Assembly (NCBI RefSeq): GCF_000022525.1
Contig: NC_013009.1
Location: 124,001 to 188,000, forward strand
Length of the DNA: 64,000 nucleotides
Origin: Neorickettsia risticii str. Illinois
GTDB lineage: Bacteria > Pseudomonadota > Alphaproteobacteria > Rickettsiales > Anaplasmataceae
Reading direction: 5' to 3'
The notes under the pieces are model-generated. The model made no database searches. It was not told where the DNA came from and worked only from the letters and a program-made list of their open reading frames with translations. Below, one piece after another: positions 36,513 to 45,231 of the stretch. Position 1 is the first letter of the stretch; each line of letters opens with the position of its first letter. Both the position numbers and the translations under genes were made by a program.

Positions 36513-37835
36513 CTAGGTTTGTTTGGCCGCATCGGTGGGCTTTCCAAAATTGTAGTATAATTGAAGCCACTCTGGGTGGTATCTAGATACTGTAATTGTC
36601 CCTTGGGTAATAAAACCTGCAAGAGTAAGTAGGTTGCCAAGCTGTTGGTCATAGGATGCACTTACGGAGTTGTTTCCCTTTAGTTGTGTGCCTCCTACAT
36701 CTATTCTTTCATTCTTGAGTTTAATGTTTGCACCCAGCTTTTGCATTATTCCTACGAAGTCCATGAATCTCTTATTTTGTGTGATTTTTAGTCCTTTTGG
36801 GTTCTCTATGCAACTTTTCCCGTTTGCCGTGCATAAGAGAAAAAGTATGCTCCTGAGATTCTCTGCATGGACATCATTCTCGTTGATTGTTATACCGTTG
36901 AGAGTGGTACTTTTAACGTGAATCTCACCTATTTTTGCATTAAAAGTTGTTGTATTAACCTTAAACTCAATATTTGCCCCCATTTTCTTTAGGAATTTAT
37001 ATATTTCAAGACGTTTCTCATCTAGGTAGACATTTTTGATTATAATTGCGGAACCAGCCAGCAAAGTTGCTGCCATAACCAAAAACAAAGCCATGGATGG
37101 ATCACCGGGAATTGTAATATTCCGTGATACGAATTCTTTACCTCCGTGCACAATAGTTGTTGTATTTTCTCTGGCTTTTGTTACCTTTACGTCAGCACCT
37201 AAGTGCTCTAGGATTCCTGTAAGATGATCTCTACTACCGGAAAAGGGTTCTATTACTGTGGTAGTGCCGAGCATATTCAATCCGGCCATTAACAATGCAC
37301 TTTTACTCTGTGAACAGGAGTGTCGTAATATATGTTCATGCGGAATGCAGTAGTGGCAGCCTTTTATAACTGTTGGTAGGGTCTGCGAAACTATCTCTAT
37401 ACCTATATCAGCAAAGTGTTGAGCGCACTTGATTTTCAACTTGCCAATTTGATACTTGGACCCGGTAATGATTGTCTGGAAAGAGTAAGTTGCAACTGAG
37501 CCAAGCAATAGATGAAGTCCCATATGTGAACTGCCAATGTTGAAAATGTTTGCAGGAGTATGGAAGCCTCTCAAACCAATGCCGTATACTTCTATTTCTG
37601 ATGAGTTCTTTATTTTTTTTATTCTTACGCCAAGTTGTTCTAAGCAATGAATTGTTTGTATGACGGAGTCGTAAGCGAAAAAGGGTGACACAGTAGACCT
37701 ACCCATTGCGTGTGCAAGCACGAAAATGCTACTCTGCAGCATTGATACATCGGGTGGGACACTGTAGATTCCTTTCATTGGGGGGATTTTTTCTATTTTG
37801 CAGCCTTTGCTATTCATAATTTTTCCCTGGAGCAT
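36513..37835 (-). CDS. EPSP-synthase-like protein with degenerate active site
   Basis: A 440-residue protein with the two-domain fold of enolpyruvyl transferases, closest in wording to AroA (3-phosphoshikimate 1-carboxyvinyltransferase). Matching segments are CSQSKSALLMAGL (174-186), EPFSGSRDHLTGILEHLGA and IPGDPSMALFLVMAATLLAG. But key catalytic positions differ: VPPDVS (26-31) instead of PGDKS removes the lysine, GSSHMGL replaces NSGTTMRL, SKYQIGK replaces the S-L-R-x-R-P loop, NDVHAE replaces the DE pair, TQNKR (352-356) replaces KESDR, and DQQ replaces DHR. No other shikimate gene is seen. It is probably a pseudoenzyme or has a new activity. MurA is a poorer match. Confidence 0.75.
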   Translation of the reverse strand: MLQGKIMNSKGCKIEKIPPMKGIYSVPPDVSMLQSSIFVLAHAMGRSTVSPFFAYDSVIQTIHCLEQLGVRIKKIKNSSEIEVYGIGLRGFHTPANIFNIGSSHMGLHLLLGSVATYSFQTIITGSKYQIGKLKIKCAQHFADIGIEIVSQTLPTVIKGCHYCIPHEHILRHSCSQSKSALLMAGLNMLGTTTVIEPFSGSRDHLTGILEHLGADVKVTKARENTTTIVHGGKEFVSRNITIPGDPSMALFLVMAATLLAGSAIIIKNVYLDEKRLEIYKFLKKMGANIEFKVNTTTFNAKIGEIHVKSTTLNGITINENDVHAENLRSILFLLCTANGKSCIENPKGLKITQNKRFMDFVGIMQKLGANIKLKNERIDVGGTQLKGNNSVSASYDQQLGNLLTLAGFITQGTITVSRYHPEWLQLYYNFGKPTDAAKQT

Positions 37836-38080
37836 CTTGAACTTCTTTGTTGGAGCAGGACTTATAGCAAACCTAGGTGATACAAATTCAACATGGGATA
37901 TAATTATTTAACACCGAGGAACAAGTATAGAATCATTACATACGCCCGAAAAGCAATACTCTACTCAGATGACAAGGATAGTGTGTATGTGGTGTCCAGG
38001 TTTGTTATTTGTTTTAGCTTGTTTAATATGTGTGTACTGATTAATAATAGGGCCAAAATGAAGGGAATTTTTCTTTAGAA

Positions 38081-40912
38081 TCAATTAAAAACTTTGAAAA
38101 ACTTATGCAGAATAGTTGGAGTAAATGTCGTGAGTGTGTTGACTGAAACTGTGGACTTATTCATTTTCCTTGTCAATGTATACTCCGCAGCAATTATGCC
38201 ACGGTTCTTTCCAGCTGTTACTAATGTTCCTATTATCGGTACCTTCGAGATCAATTTGTTGAGCTTATACAATGGTACAACGCTTCCGTGAATGATTGCT
38301 TCGTCTTGTTTTAGGCTAAGGATCCCCATTATGCTTAGTCCTACTGGTGCTGCTTCTAGCCATGACTCTGAGATATAAAAAATACCGTCTGCATATTTAA
38401 ACTGTGAAAAGAATCTTTCAAAGAAAATGCCTTCTCCATTGAGGATGTTCATTATTCCGTATAGAGAAGATAAGGAAAGAATGCGTGCTAGTATAGGAGC
38501 GTCCTGCACGTAAAAGTTTTCCACTACCAGAATCCCGTCGTTACTCCGTGTATTCTTTGTACCGAGATAAAATGAAGTCCTTCCCCCCATTATTCCACTC
38601 TTAATACCAAGACTCTTGAGCAGTGTTCCTATGTTCGTGCTATCCACAATTACACCACCATGTTTACTGAAACTTGCGCCCAGGATTGTGCCATCGTTAA
38701 AGATTCCGGAGAGATTCCCGTCTCCATTTTTGAGATCGAGCTTTAGGTCCGAGAGCGAAAGTGCGTTTTTTAGTTTGAGTGTGCCTATATTTACCTCTAA
38801 ATTAGTTTTTGTTTTGCCTGTCCCGCCGAAATTTAGTACTCGGCCAAGTGTTTGTGCATTTGATAGGTCTAGTGTTTCGGAATTGATGATTAAGTTGGAT
38901 GTATCGTCTTCAAGTGAATGATGAAATTTGAATTCAAGGCTCGAATCATTTATGTTTACCACTTGACTGTTTATGATGGTCTTTTTTGTGTCGCTGCTTC
39001 CACTGAGGCGCAATTCTAAAAGTTTTCCGGTAAGATGAAGTTTTTTGAAATTATATTGCTCCCCAACGGAATCGATCCTAAAGTTGAAAACGGTATCGGG
39101 ATCCTTTTTCCATCCAAAAAGTTGAAAGACTTCTTCATGCACATCTTGCATATTAAGGCTTCCTTGCAAATTGAGATTTCCGTCTTGGAGAAGTTGCACT
39201 GCTACTCTTCCATGAATCTTTCCGTTAAATGGTAGGAAACTTGGTAAAAAGCCAGAATTTTTTATTGTTTCGACAGAGCTTGTGCCTTCGAAGATAAAAT
39301 CCGTCACTTGGGTATGAAAATCTCTGACAACCTTTAAGCCGATCTCCCCATCTGCAGAAAGTAGACTTGTATCAATTTCGACTGTGTCATCATTCATCTC
39401 AAGTTGCGCTGTACCTGAAGTGATTGAAAAGTCGCGATAAAATTTATCTGCCTGGAGATTATCGGCTTTGACGTGAAGTTTGGTACTAATCTGTCCTTCA
39501 TCGGTATGCGGTATATGCAATACTACATCTGCGCTACTATTCCCGTTCAGTCCTTTTAGATTAGTCACTTTTTCTATCTCGTCTATGCTATTTGGGCTTG
39601 CTTTTTCTCCTAGCAGGATAAGTTCACTGAGTTCTCCTGTAAGGGTGCCTGACAATTTTGTCTTTTCCATATCAATAATTGCTTCGCACTTTTGACACGA
39701 CAGACCTTCTACTAGTCCAGAATCAGCTTTGATATATAAATTGCTATCTATTAGATTAAGCGTGCCTGCGAATCCTTCCAAATTAATAAGACGTTGTGCT
39801 TCGTTGGTGTCATAGGAAACATCTATTTCTCCTGCGGTATCGACAAAACTAGCATCTCGAATCTCAAAGTTCCTGGTTTTGCTTTCCAATTTTATAGTTG
39901 CCTCTTTTATAGTGCCGTGCTTTATGCTGTTCTTGTACCACTCTCTTGCAGTACTGGAGCTATTCCAATACTTTAGCACGTCTTTTGATGAAAGATTTGT
40001 AACCGTTCCCTGAAGAGAAATGCCATCACTGAAAAAGATGGTACCGTTAAACTGTGTTCCGTCGATGTTGATCCCCACGTCATCAAGTTCTATTATGCTT
40101 GACGTGCCCGTTACTAGGAATCTTCCGTCGTCAAAATGAAAGCTCGTTCCATTTCTTTTTATCGAGCCACGGAGGTCATTTACCGCTCCGCTGATTTTCT
40201 TTTCATTTAAATTGAGTAGTGCATATCCGCTAAAAGTGAAATTGTCATCTGAGATCTGCAGATTAGCCAGCTCCTTTATCAAGGGTGAAAAAACGCTATT
40301 ATTAGGATTGAGGTTTTTTACTCTCATTGCGACGGTGTCGTATTGGGACTGAACTATTTCTAGCTCTATTTCCGCATTTTCTTCGTGTATACCGACTTGC
40401 AGAATTTTTTTGTGATTCATTTTTTTTATACGCATGAATCCCTCATTTATTTCGTGGCCGTTAAATCTTAGTCCTTTTACAAAGAGATCTGTGTTTAGGA
40501 GTCCGATTAGGGAAAAAACGCTGTCAATTTGGCTGCTCTCGGGTATGCTAACATTTTTTTTCTGTGTTCCCATTTGCACGTACAGATCTGCGTCATATAT
40601 AGTTGCACTTATCGGGTAAAGCTTGGTAAATGGGAAGCTCCAGCTGAATAAGAGGCTAACCTTTCCTATTAGAGCGACTTTCTCAGAATTTAATGTGGCT
40701 ACAATTCCGTTTAAAACAAGTTTTTTTGAGTCGTTAGATTTTTCCAGCTCAAAATCTGAAAAAGAAATACTAACTCCAGGGTTGAATCGATGAAAACGGC
40801 TGTTTATATAGTACTCAACAAATTTCTTTGATAGATTTCTGTTGTATTTGTACAGTAGAAATGGTGAAAGAATAGCAAGAAAGAAGAATAATACGAGTAT
40901 TTTAAATTTCAT
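38081..40912 (-). CDS. AsmA/YhdP-like inner-membrane-anchored envelope protein
   Basis: A 943-residue protein with one N-terminal membrane helix (KILVLFFFLAILSPFLLY) and a long beta-rich remainder expected in the periplasm. The C-terminal region YADGIFYISESWLEAAPVGL, GSVVPLYKLNKLISKVPIIG and NTLTTFTPTILHKFF is typical of the AsmA-like C-terminal (DUF3971/AsmA_2) domain of YhdP-type proteins. These repeating-groove proteins are thought to carry phospholipid between the membranes. Start taken at the ATG at 40912; a TTG is three codons upstream. Likely important for an organism without LPS, whose outer membrane depends on lipid supply. Confidence 0.82.
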   Translation of the reverse strand: MKFKILVLFFFLAILSPFLLYKYNRNLSKKFVEYYINSRFHRFNPGVSISFSDFELEKSNDSKKLVLNGIVATLNSEKVALIGKVSLLFSWSFPFTKLYPISATIYDADLYVQMGTQKKNVSIPESSQIDSVFSLIGLLNTDLFVKGLRFNGHEINEGFMRIKKMNHKKILQVGIHEENAEIELEIVQSQYDTVAMRVKNLNPNNSVFSPLIKELANLQISDDNFTFSGYALLNLNEKKISGAVNDLRGSIKRNGTSFHFDDGRFLVTGTSSIIELDDVGINIDGTQFNGTIFFSDGISLQGTVTNLSSKDVLKYWNSSSTAREWYKNSIKHGTIKEATIKLESKTRNFEIRDASFVDTAGEIDVSYDTNEAQRLINLEGFAGTLNLIDSNLYIKADSGLVEGLSCQKCEAIIDMEKTKLSGTLTGELSELILLGEKASPNSIDEIEKVTNLKGLNGNSSADVVLHIPHTDEGQISTKLHVKADNLQADKFYRDFSITSGTAQLEMNDDTVEIDTSLLSADGEIGLKVVRDFHTQVTDFIFEGTSSVETIKNSGFLPSFLPFNGKIHGRVAVQLLQDGNLNLQGSLNMQDVHEEVFQLFGWKKDPDTVFNFRIDSVGEQYNFKKLHLTGKLLELRLSGSSDTKKTIINSQVVNINDSSLEFKFHHSLEDDTSNLIINSETLDLSNAQTLGRVLNFGGTGKTKTNLEVNIGTLKLKNALSLSDLKLDLKNGDGNLSGIFNDGTILGASFSKHGGVIVDSTNIGTLLKSLGIKSGIMGGRTSFYLGTKNTRSNDGILVVENFYVQDAPILARILSLSSLYGIMNILNGEGIFFERFFSQFKYADGIFYISESWLEAAPVGLSIMGILSLKQDEAIIHGSVVPLYKLNKLISKVPIIGTLVTAGKNRGIIAAEYTLTRKMNKSTVSVNTLTTFTPTILHKFFKVFN

Positions 40913-41046
40913 TTGAAACAACTACCCCTGATTATGGAGTTGTAAACACCCAGCAGAACTATAGCTATAACAGTTTCTAGCTTGCTAAGAAAGACACGAA
41001 ACACAAGATGAGGTGAGCTTTTCTGCTGGTGCATTAGAAACATCTC

Positions 41047-41307
41047 TTAACGATGTCTTAAGTTGTTATAGAGTATGAAGTTTATAATCGCTACCAGACC
41101 TATAAAACCCATAAAGGCATATATATAAGCAATATCAAGGAAATTGTGATCTGATACGAGGGTTGAATACAAACATGAAAGGACGATCACATGAGTGCTT
41201 AGAGAGTTTGCTGCTAAAATTTTGTCATGTTTTTCTTGGAAAAAGACCACACAAAAAGTCAAAAGGAGCATACTAGAAAGCAAGACAGCCAAAACAACCA
41301 AAAGCAT
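41047..41307 (-). CDS. MrpF/PhaF-like subunit of a cation/proton antiporter
   Basis: A protein of about 86 residues from the ATG at 41307 (a GTG at 41358 would add 17). Three hydrophobic segments are visible: residues 1-20, 32-50 and 57-80. The central EKHDKILAANSLSTH matches the conserved G-P-x-x-x-DR-x-x-A-x-D-x-x region of MrpF, and FLDIAYIYAFMGFIGLVAI matches its last helix. MrpF is one of six or seven subunits of the Mrp Na+/H+ antiporter. No other Mrp gene is in the window, so they must be elsewhere or lost. Confidence 0.65.
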   Translation of the reverse strand: MLLVVLAVLLSSMLLLTFCVVFFQEKHDKILAANSLSTHVIVLSCLYSTLVSDHNFLDIAYIYAFMGFIGLVAIINFILYNNLRHR

Positions 41308-41358
41308 TAGAAGGAATCTAGAGTGCCAAGTAAAGTTGGAGGACAGAGGTGAGCTCAC

Positions 41359-41931
41359 CCGCGCGCAAGGGCAGCACTGCCAAACTCCGAACCACTTAGA
41401 TTAAACTACGTGGCTATACAACGCCCTTAATCATAATATGTTGGAGCCGAAATGTCGATTCCTGTGATCAAGAATAGGTGCTTACTACACAATGTTTGCA
41501 TGGAGCAAGTTTCAGGGGTTCTGACTGTTTTCTATGCTGACTTTTATCTCAATTGTTGATATGAGCATTGATGGTGAGCTGCATGGCATAAAGGATACAG
41601 AAGTGACACATATCTAGTTTTTTACAAAATCTTACATAAGATGTATGACAAAGAGGTTTACAGGAATGTTCTGCTATGTGGTATATTAGGTGGATAAATA
41701 CCCTCATCAACTCTGCAAGCGAGTGTGGTCAGTAGGCACATCACTTTCTTTTATATGTGGTTTCCCAATGTATGCACAAGGCAGTCTCAGTATGTGGTTA
41801 TCGCCGTCCCGCACGAAAGGTAATTTCTGTTTTTCTATACTCAAGGAGAAGGCCTTTACAACAACACAAGATCTGAGTTCAAGAAAAAATTTAGAAGTTT
41901 TCTAGGTCCTGTACCATCTAAGAAGGCAGCA
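41359..41931. other. Intergenic region of ~570 bases, no gene recognised
   Basis: Only short reading frames: one of 35 codons from the ATG at 41452 and an 18-codon one soon after, neither similar to a known family. No tRNA or strong hairpin noticed. It lies between two same-strand genes and may be decayed coding sequence. Confidence 0.35.
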
Positions 41932-43404
41932 CTAATGTCTGAAATGCCTCATTCGGGTAAATATCATTGCAATGTTGTGATGATTGGCTGCCTCTATTAC
42001 TTCTTTATCTCTGATTGAGCCACCTGGTTGGATAATTGACTCTACACCATTCTTTGCTGCCAATTCTATACTATCCGCAAATGGGAAGAACGCATCCGAC
42101 GCCATTGCAAGAGGCTGTCCGACTTTGCTTTTTCCTAGTGCTATTTCTACACTCTTAACGCGGCTCATTTGACCTGCACCTATTCCTACAGTTGTGTAAT
42201 CATGGGCAGTCACTATCGCGTTTGACTTGACATATTTACAGATTTTCCAAGCAAAAACAAGTTGATTAAGCTCTTCATTTGTTGGTTGCCTTTTTGTGAC
42301 AATCTCAAAGTCCTGAAATAATTTTGTATTTCCAGATTGTACTAAGAGTCCCCCGAGCAAACTGAGCATGTTTTTTTCCGGTGCAGTATAACTCTTGTAC
42401 GTAAGAACGCGTAAATTTGGTTTGTTTGAAAAGAGAAGTATGGCGTCCTGCGTGATTCCATAGGCAACTATAACTTCAAAGAAGGTATTTAAAAGCTTTT
42501 CTGCCACGTTCCTAGTAACAATTTGATTCAATGCAACTACACCGCCAAAAGCACTCAACGAATCTGCAGCCAGTGCCTTCTCGTATGCCTGTTCCAGACT
42601 GGATTTGTGTGAGGCTACACCGCAGGGATTAGTGTGTTTGATAATTGCACAAGTAGGTTCAGTGAAGTTTGTCACAATCGACAATGCGCTGTCTAGGTCA
42701 AGCAGGTTGTTATAACTTAGTTCTTTACCCTGAAGTTTTGTGAGTGGGAACTCTCCATCAGAGTAGAAAGATGCGTTCTGATGGGGATTTTCACCGTATC
42801 TGAAGTCATTTTTTTTCATGACAGATAAATTTAGCACCTCTGGCAAAGACGTAGAGGAAGCGAACCATTCTGCTATCTTACAGTCATATCTTGCCACCCG
42901 TGCAAATGCTTTTCTCGCCATTTTACTTCTGAAAGATAAAGTTGGGTTTACGTCGAATGTGCTGTAATCGCTTGGGTCAGAGAGGACACAAACATTTTTA
43001 AAATTCTTAGCTGCGGACCTTAATAGTGAGACACCGCCAATATCTATGTTTTCTATAATTTCACTTTCTGGAGCACCACTATTTACGCACTTTTCAAATG
43101 GGTAAAGATTTACGACTACCAAATCTATTTGTTTTATTGCCAGTGTTTGCATTTCAGCTTCGTGTAAAGCCGGATCTGCTAGCAGGCCTGCGTGTATTAC
43201 GGGATGCAATGTTTTCACTCTACCACCTAGTATTTCCGGTTGATGGGTATAATCAGATAAATTGGTTGCTCTGATTTGATTCTCTAGGAGATATTGATGT
43301 GTTTTTCCAGTTGCAATAATTTCAACATTTGCAGCTTGCAATTTGTATGCCAGAGGTAAAAGATCAGTCTTGTCGTAAACGGATATAAGCGCTCTTTTTA
43401 TCAT
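41932..43404 (-). CDS. purH: Bifunctional AICAR formyltransferase/IMP cyclohydrolase
   Basis: A 490-residue enzyme performing the last two steps of IMP synthesis. The N-terminal cyclohydrolase domain (about 1-190) shows ALISVYDKTDL, GGRVKTLHPVIHAGLL and NIDIGGVSLLRSAAKN. The transformylase domain follows with YGENPHQNASFY, KHTNPCGVA carrying the catalytic Lys-His pair, and SDAFFPFADSIELAAKNGV. It is 20-40 residues shorter than common PurH, but no key motif is missing. purF at 51915 belongs to the same pathway but is not linked. Confidence 0.95.
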   Translation of the reverse strand: MIKRALISVYDKTDLLPLAYKLQAANVEIIATGKTHQYLLENQIRATNLSDYTHQPEILGGRVKTLHPVIHAGLLADPALHEAEMQTLAIKQIDLVVVNLYPFEKCVNSGAPESEIIENIDIGGVSLLRSAAKNFKNVCVLSDPSDYSTFDVNPTLSFRSKMARKAFARVARYDCKIAEWFASSTSLPEVLNLSVMKKNDFRYGENPHQNASFYSDGEFPLTKLQGKELSYNNLLDLDSALSIVTNFTEPTCAIIKHTNPCGVASHKSSLEQAYEKALAADSLSAFGGVVALNQIVTRNVAEKLLNTFFEVIVAYGITQDAILLFSNKPNLRVLTYKSYTAPEKNMLSLLGGLLVQSGNTKLFQDFEIVTKRQPTNEELNQLVFAWKICKYVKSNAIVTAHDYTTVGIGAGQMSRVKSVEIALGKSKVGQPLAMASDAFFPFADSIELAAKNGVESIIQPGGSIRDKEVIEAANHHNIAMIFTRMRHFRH

Positions 43405-43620
43405 CTTAGTTTTTCAAGTCAAAAATACACATAGTGCTGAGCCGAGACCTTAAGTACAAATCAGAAATACTATTGGATTGTTTTTAGCACAAGTAACAGG
43501 CAAAGCGCAGAACAGCACCCTATGGATCATAGGCGGATATTAGCACCTCTACTGTTTTTTGTCTAGAATTCCAAAATAAATTTATTTTCTGCTGTTTTTA
43601 TGCAAAGGAGGTCTGCTTGC

Positions 43621-44544
43621 TCAACGCTTATGGGACCACACCATTTCCTCGAGGACGTCAAAGCATCTAGCGGCAGTGTTTATGTGGTAGAGTTCATTCA
43701 GCTCCGCTACACAGGCTGTGGAAGTGACATTGATTTCGGTTATCCTTCCTGCAACGAGATCTATTCCTGCAAGTATGATTCCTGATTCTTTTAGGTCTGA
43801 AGCAATCTTGCAGCATCTTTCTTCTTCTACTGGGGTAAGGGTACATGAGAAAAATTCACCTCCCTGGTGCAAATTCATGATGAAACTGTTTTTGTTATGT
43901 CGCCTTAGACAGCCCAGCAAGCCTCCATTGAGTACTACAACTCGTTTATCACCTTGCTCAATCACAGATTCGTCGTATTTTTGTATCACTACCGGAGTTC
44001 CAGTTTTTTCAATTAAACTCTGAACATGAGCAAGATTACTCTCGTTTGCATCCGATATTTTTGTTACATCAATTCCACCAAAACCGTAAAGCGGCTTCAC
44101 TACCACTTCTCTATGTTGTTCGATGAAGAGTTTGATATTCCATATATCGCGGGATATGAGAGTTGGAAACGTATCCTCATAGTAATCCACGAATTTTTCA
44201 GGAAAATTGCGCACTGCTACTGGATCATTTACGACCAAAGCGCCACTTCTTTCCAAGATGTATGTTGCAGTTATGTAGTCCATATTGAACGGGGGGTCGT
44301 TTCTCATTAGGAGAAGATCTAGTGTATCTAAATTAACTTCTATTTCTTCCTTAGATAACGTGATCGTCCCCTTATGACAGTCCTCCACATATTTCCCACG
44401 AGCGAAAACACGACCACCACAAATACAGAGAGTTTTTACAGGGTAGATAAAGACGCTGCACTCTCTTCCTAGAGCTTCTTCGACTAGATAGATGGTGCTT
44501 TTTCCAGGTGCGTCGAGATCAAGTACCTGTAATCCTACTTTCAT
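43621..44544 (-). CDS. gshB: Glutathione synthetase
   Basis: A 307-residue ATP-grasp enzyme joining gamma-glutamylcysteine and glycine. The start MKVGLQVLDLD at 44544 is chosen over an ATG 105 bases upstream because it gives the family N-terminus. Motifs include RNDPPFNMDYITAT, the ATP-grasp KPLYGFGG, and the C-terminal metal/ATP site INVTSTACVAELN (corresponding to EINVTSPTG). The usual Arg-rich GDKRVVVLNG stretch is present. Glutathione also serves the monothiol glutaredoxin GrxD encoded at 58767. Confidence 0.9.
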   Translation of the reverse strand: MKVGLQVLDLDAPGKSTIYLVEEALGRECSVFIYPVKTLCICGGRVFARGKYVEDCHKGTITLSKEEIEVNLDTLDLLLMRNDPPFNMDYITATYILERSGALVVNDPVAVRNFPEKFVDYYEDTFPTLISRDIWNIKLFIEQHREVVVKPLYGFGGIDVTKISDANESNLAHVQSLIEKTGTPVVIQKYDESVIEQGDKRVVVLNGGLLGCLRRHNKNSFIMNLHQGGEFFSCTLTPVEEERCCKIASDLKESGIILAGIDLVAGRITEINVTSTACVAELNELYHINTAARCFDVLEEMVWSHKR

Positions 44545-45231
44545 GGTGATGTCCGAGCATTTTTTGTAGTCTATCTTAATTTCTAGACTGAACAAAGAGA
44601 TTGTGTATTTCCATTGCGAATGTGTATGCCAATAGTAAGATTGTATCACACATGCAACTTTCTAACTCGACAGTGAGAGTATCGTTCCTTGGTATACATC
44701 ATCTGCTGCTGTAAGTAGAGGCAACTATGCAGAAAAGTGCCCGTGCAGTTACATGTCGAATCATACTTGCGGGTATGAGTATTACACCGGCGATTAAGGA
44801 TATCTGTGATTCAATTGGTGCTATATTTGGGTGCTGCTGTTGGATTTTTTTCAGACAGTGTTCTGTTGGATGCCATCACATGTGGCAATTGTCCCGTTTA
44901 TCATTGTCCGAAAAATGGGCTTGAATGGTTCTTGGGCTACCACGATTGATATTCGGAGCAACAGAGGTGCTCAAACTGTTTACTTAGCTGGAGCGATGCC
45001 TCTTACGTTGTTATTCCTGATACTCAGCTTGTTTTGTGTCATTTTATGCTCATTTTCGAAGACAAGTAACCTGCTAAATAAGGGTTTGGTGGGATCTTGA
45101 CCTTGATACTCGGAGTAAGCAAAGAATCAGGTCTCATGCTAAAGTACCTGAACCTATTTGTGATCGTGTTTGTTGTTCGCTCTATGTATGAAATGTGTCC
45201 TTGAGAGTATTCCGAATGTTAGTTTGCATGG
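44545..45231 (+). other. Intergenic region with overlapping short hydrophobic ORFs
   Basis: Nearly 690 bases between gshB and the next gene. In the middle three plus-strand frames are partly open: 44727-44924 (65 residues), 44806-44949 (47 residues, with CGNCPVYHC) and 44831-45100 (89 residues from GTG, hydrophobic at both ends). None matches a family I know. They may be remains of one frameshifted membrane-protein gene. No RNA gene seen. Confidence 0.3.

Noticed and set aside
36513-37835. Calling the enolpyruvyl-transferase-like gene murA
   Set aside because: MurA hallmark loop residues are absent, and the SQSKSALL, SRDH and PGDPS segments follow AroA more closely. No other peptidoglycan genes are seen.
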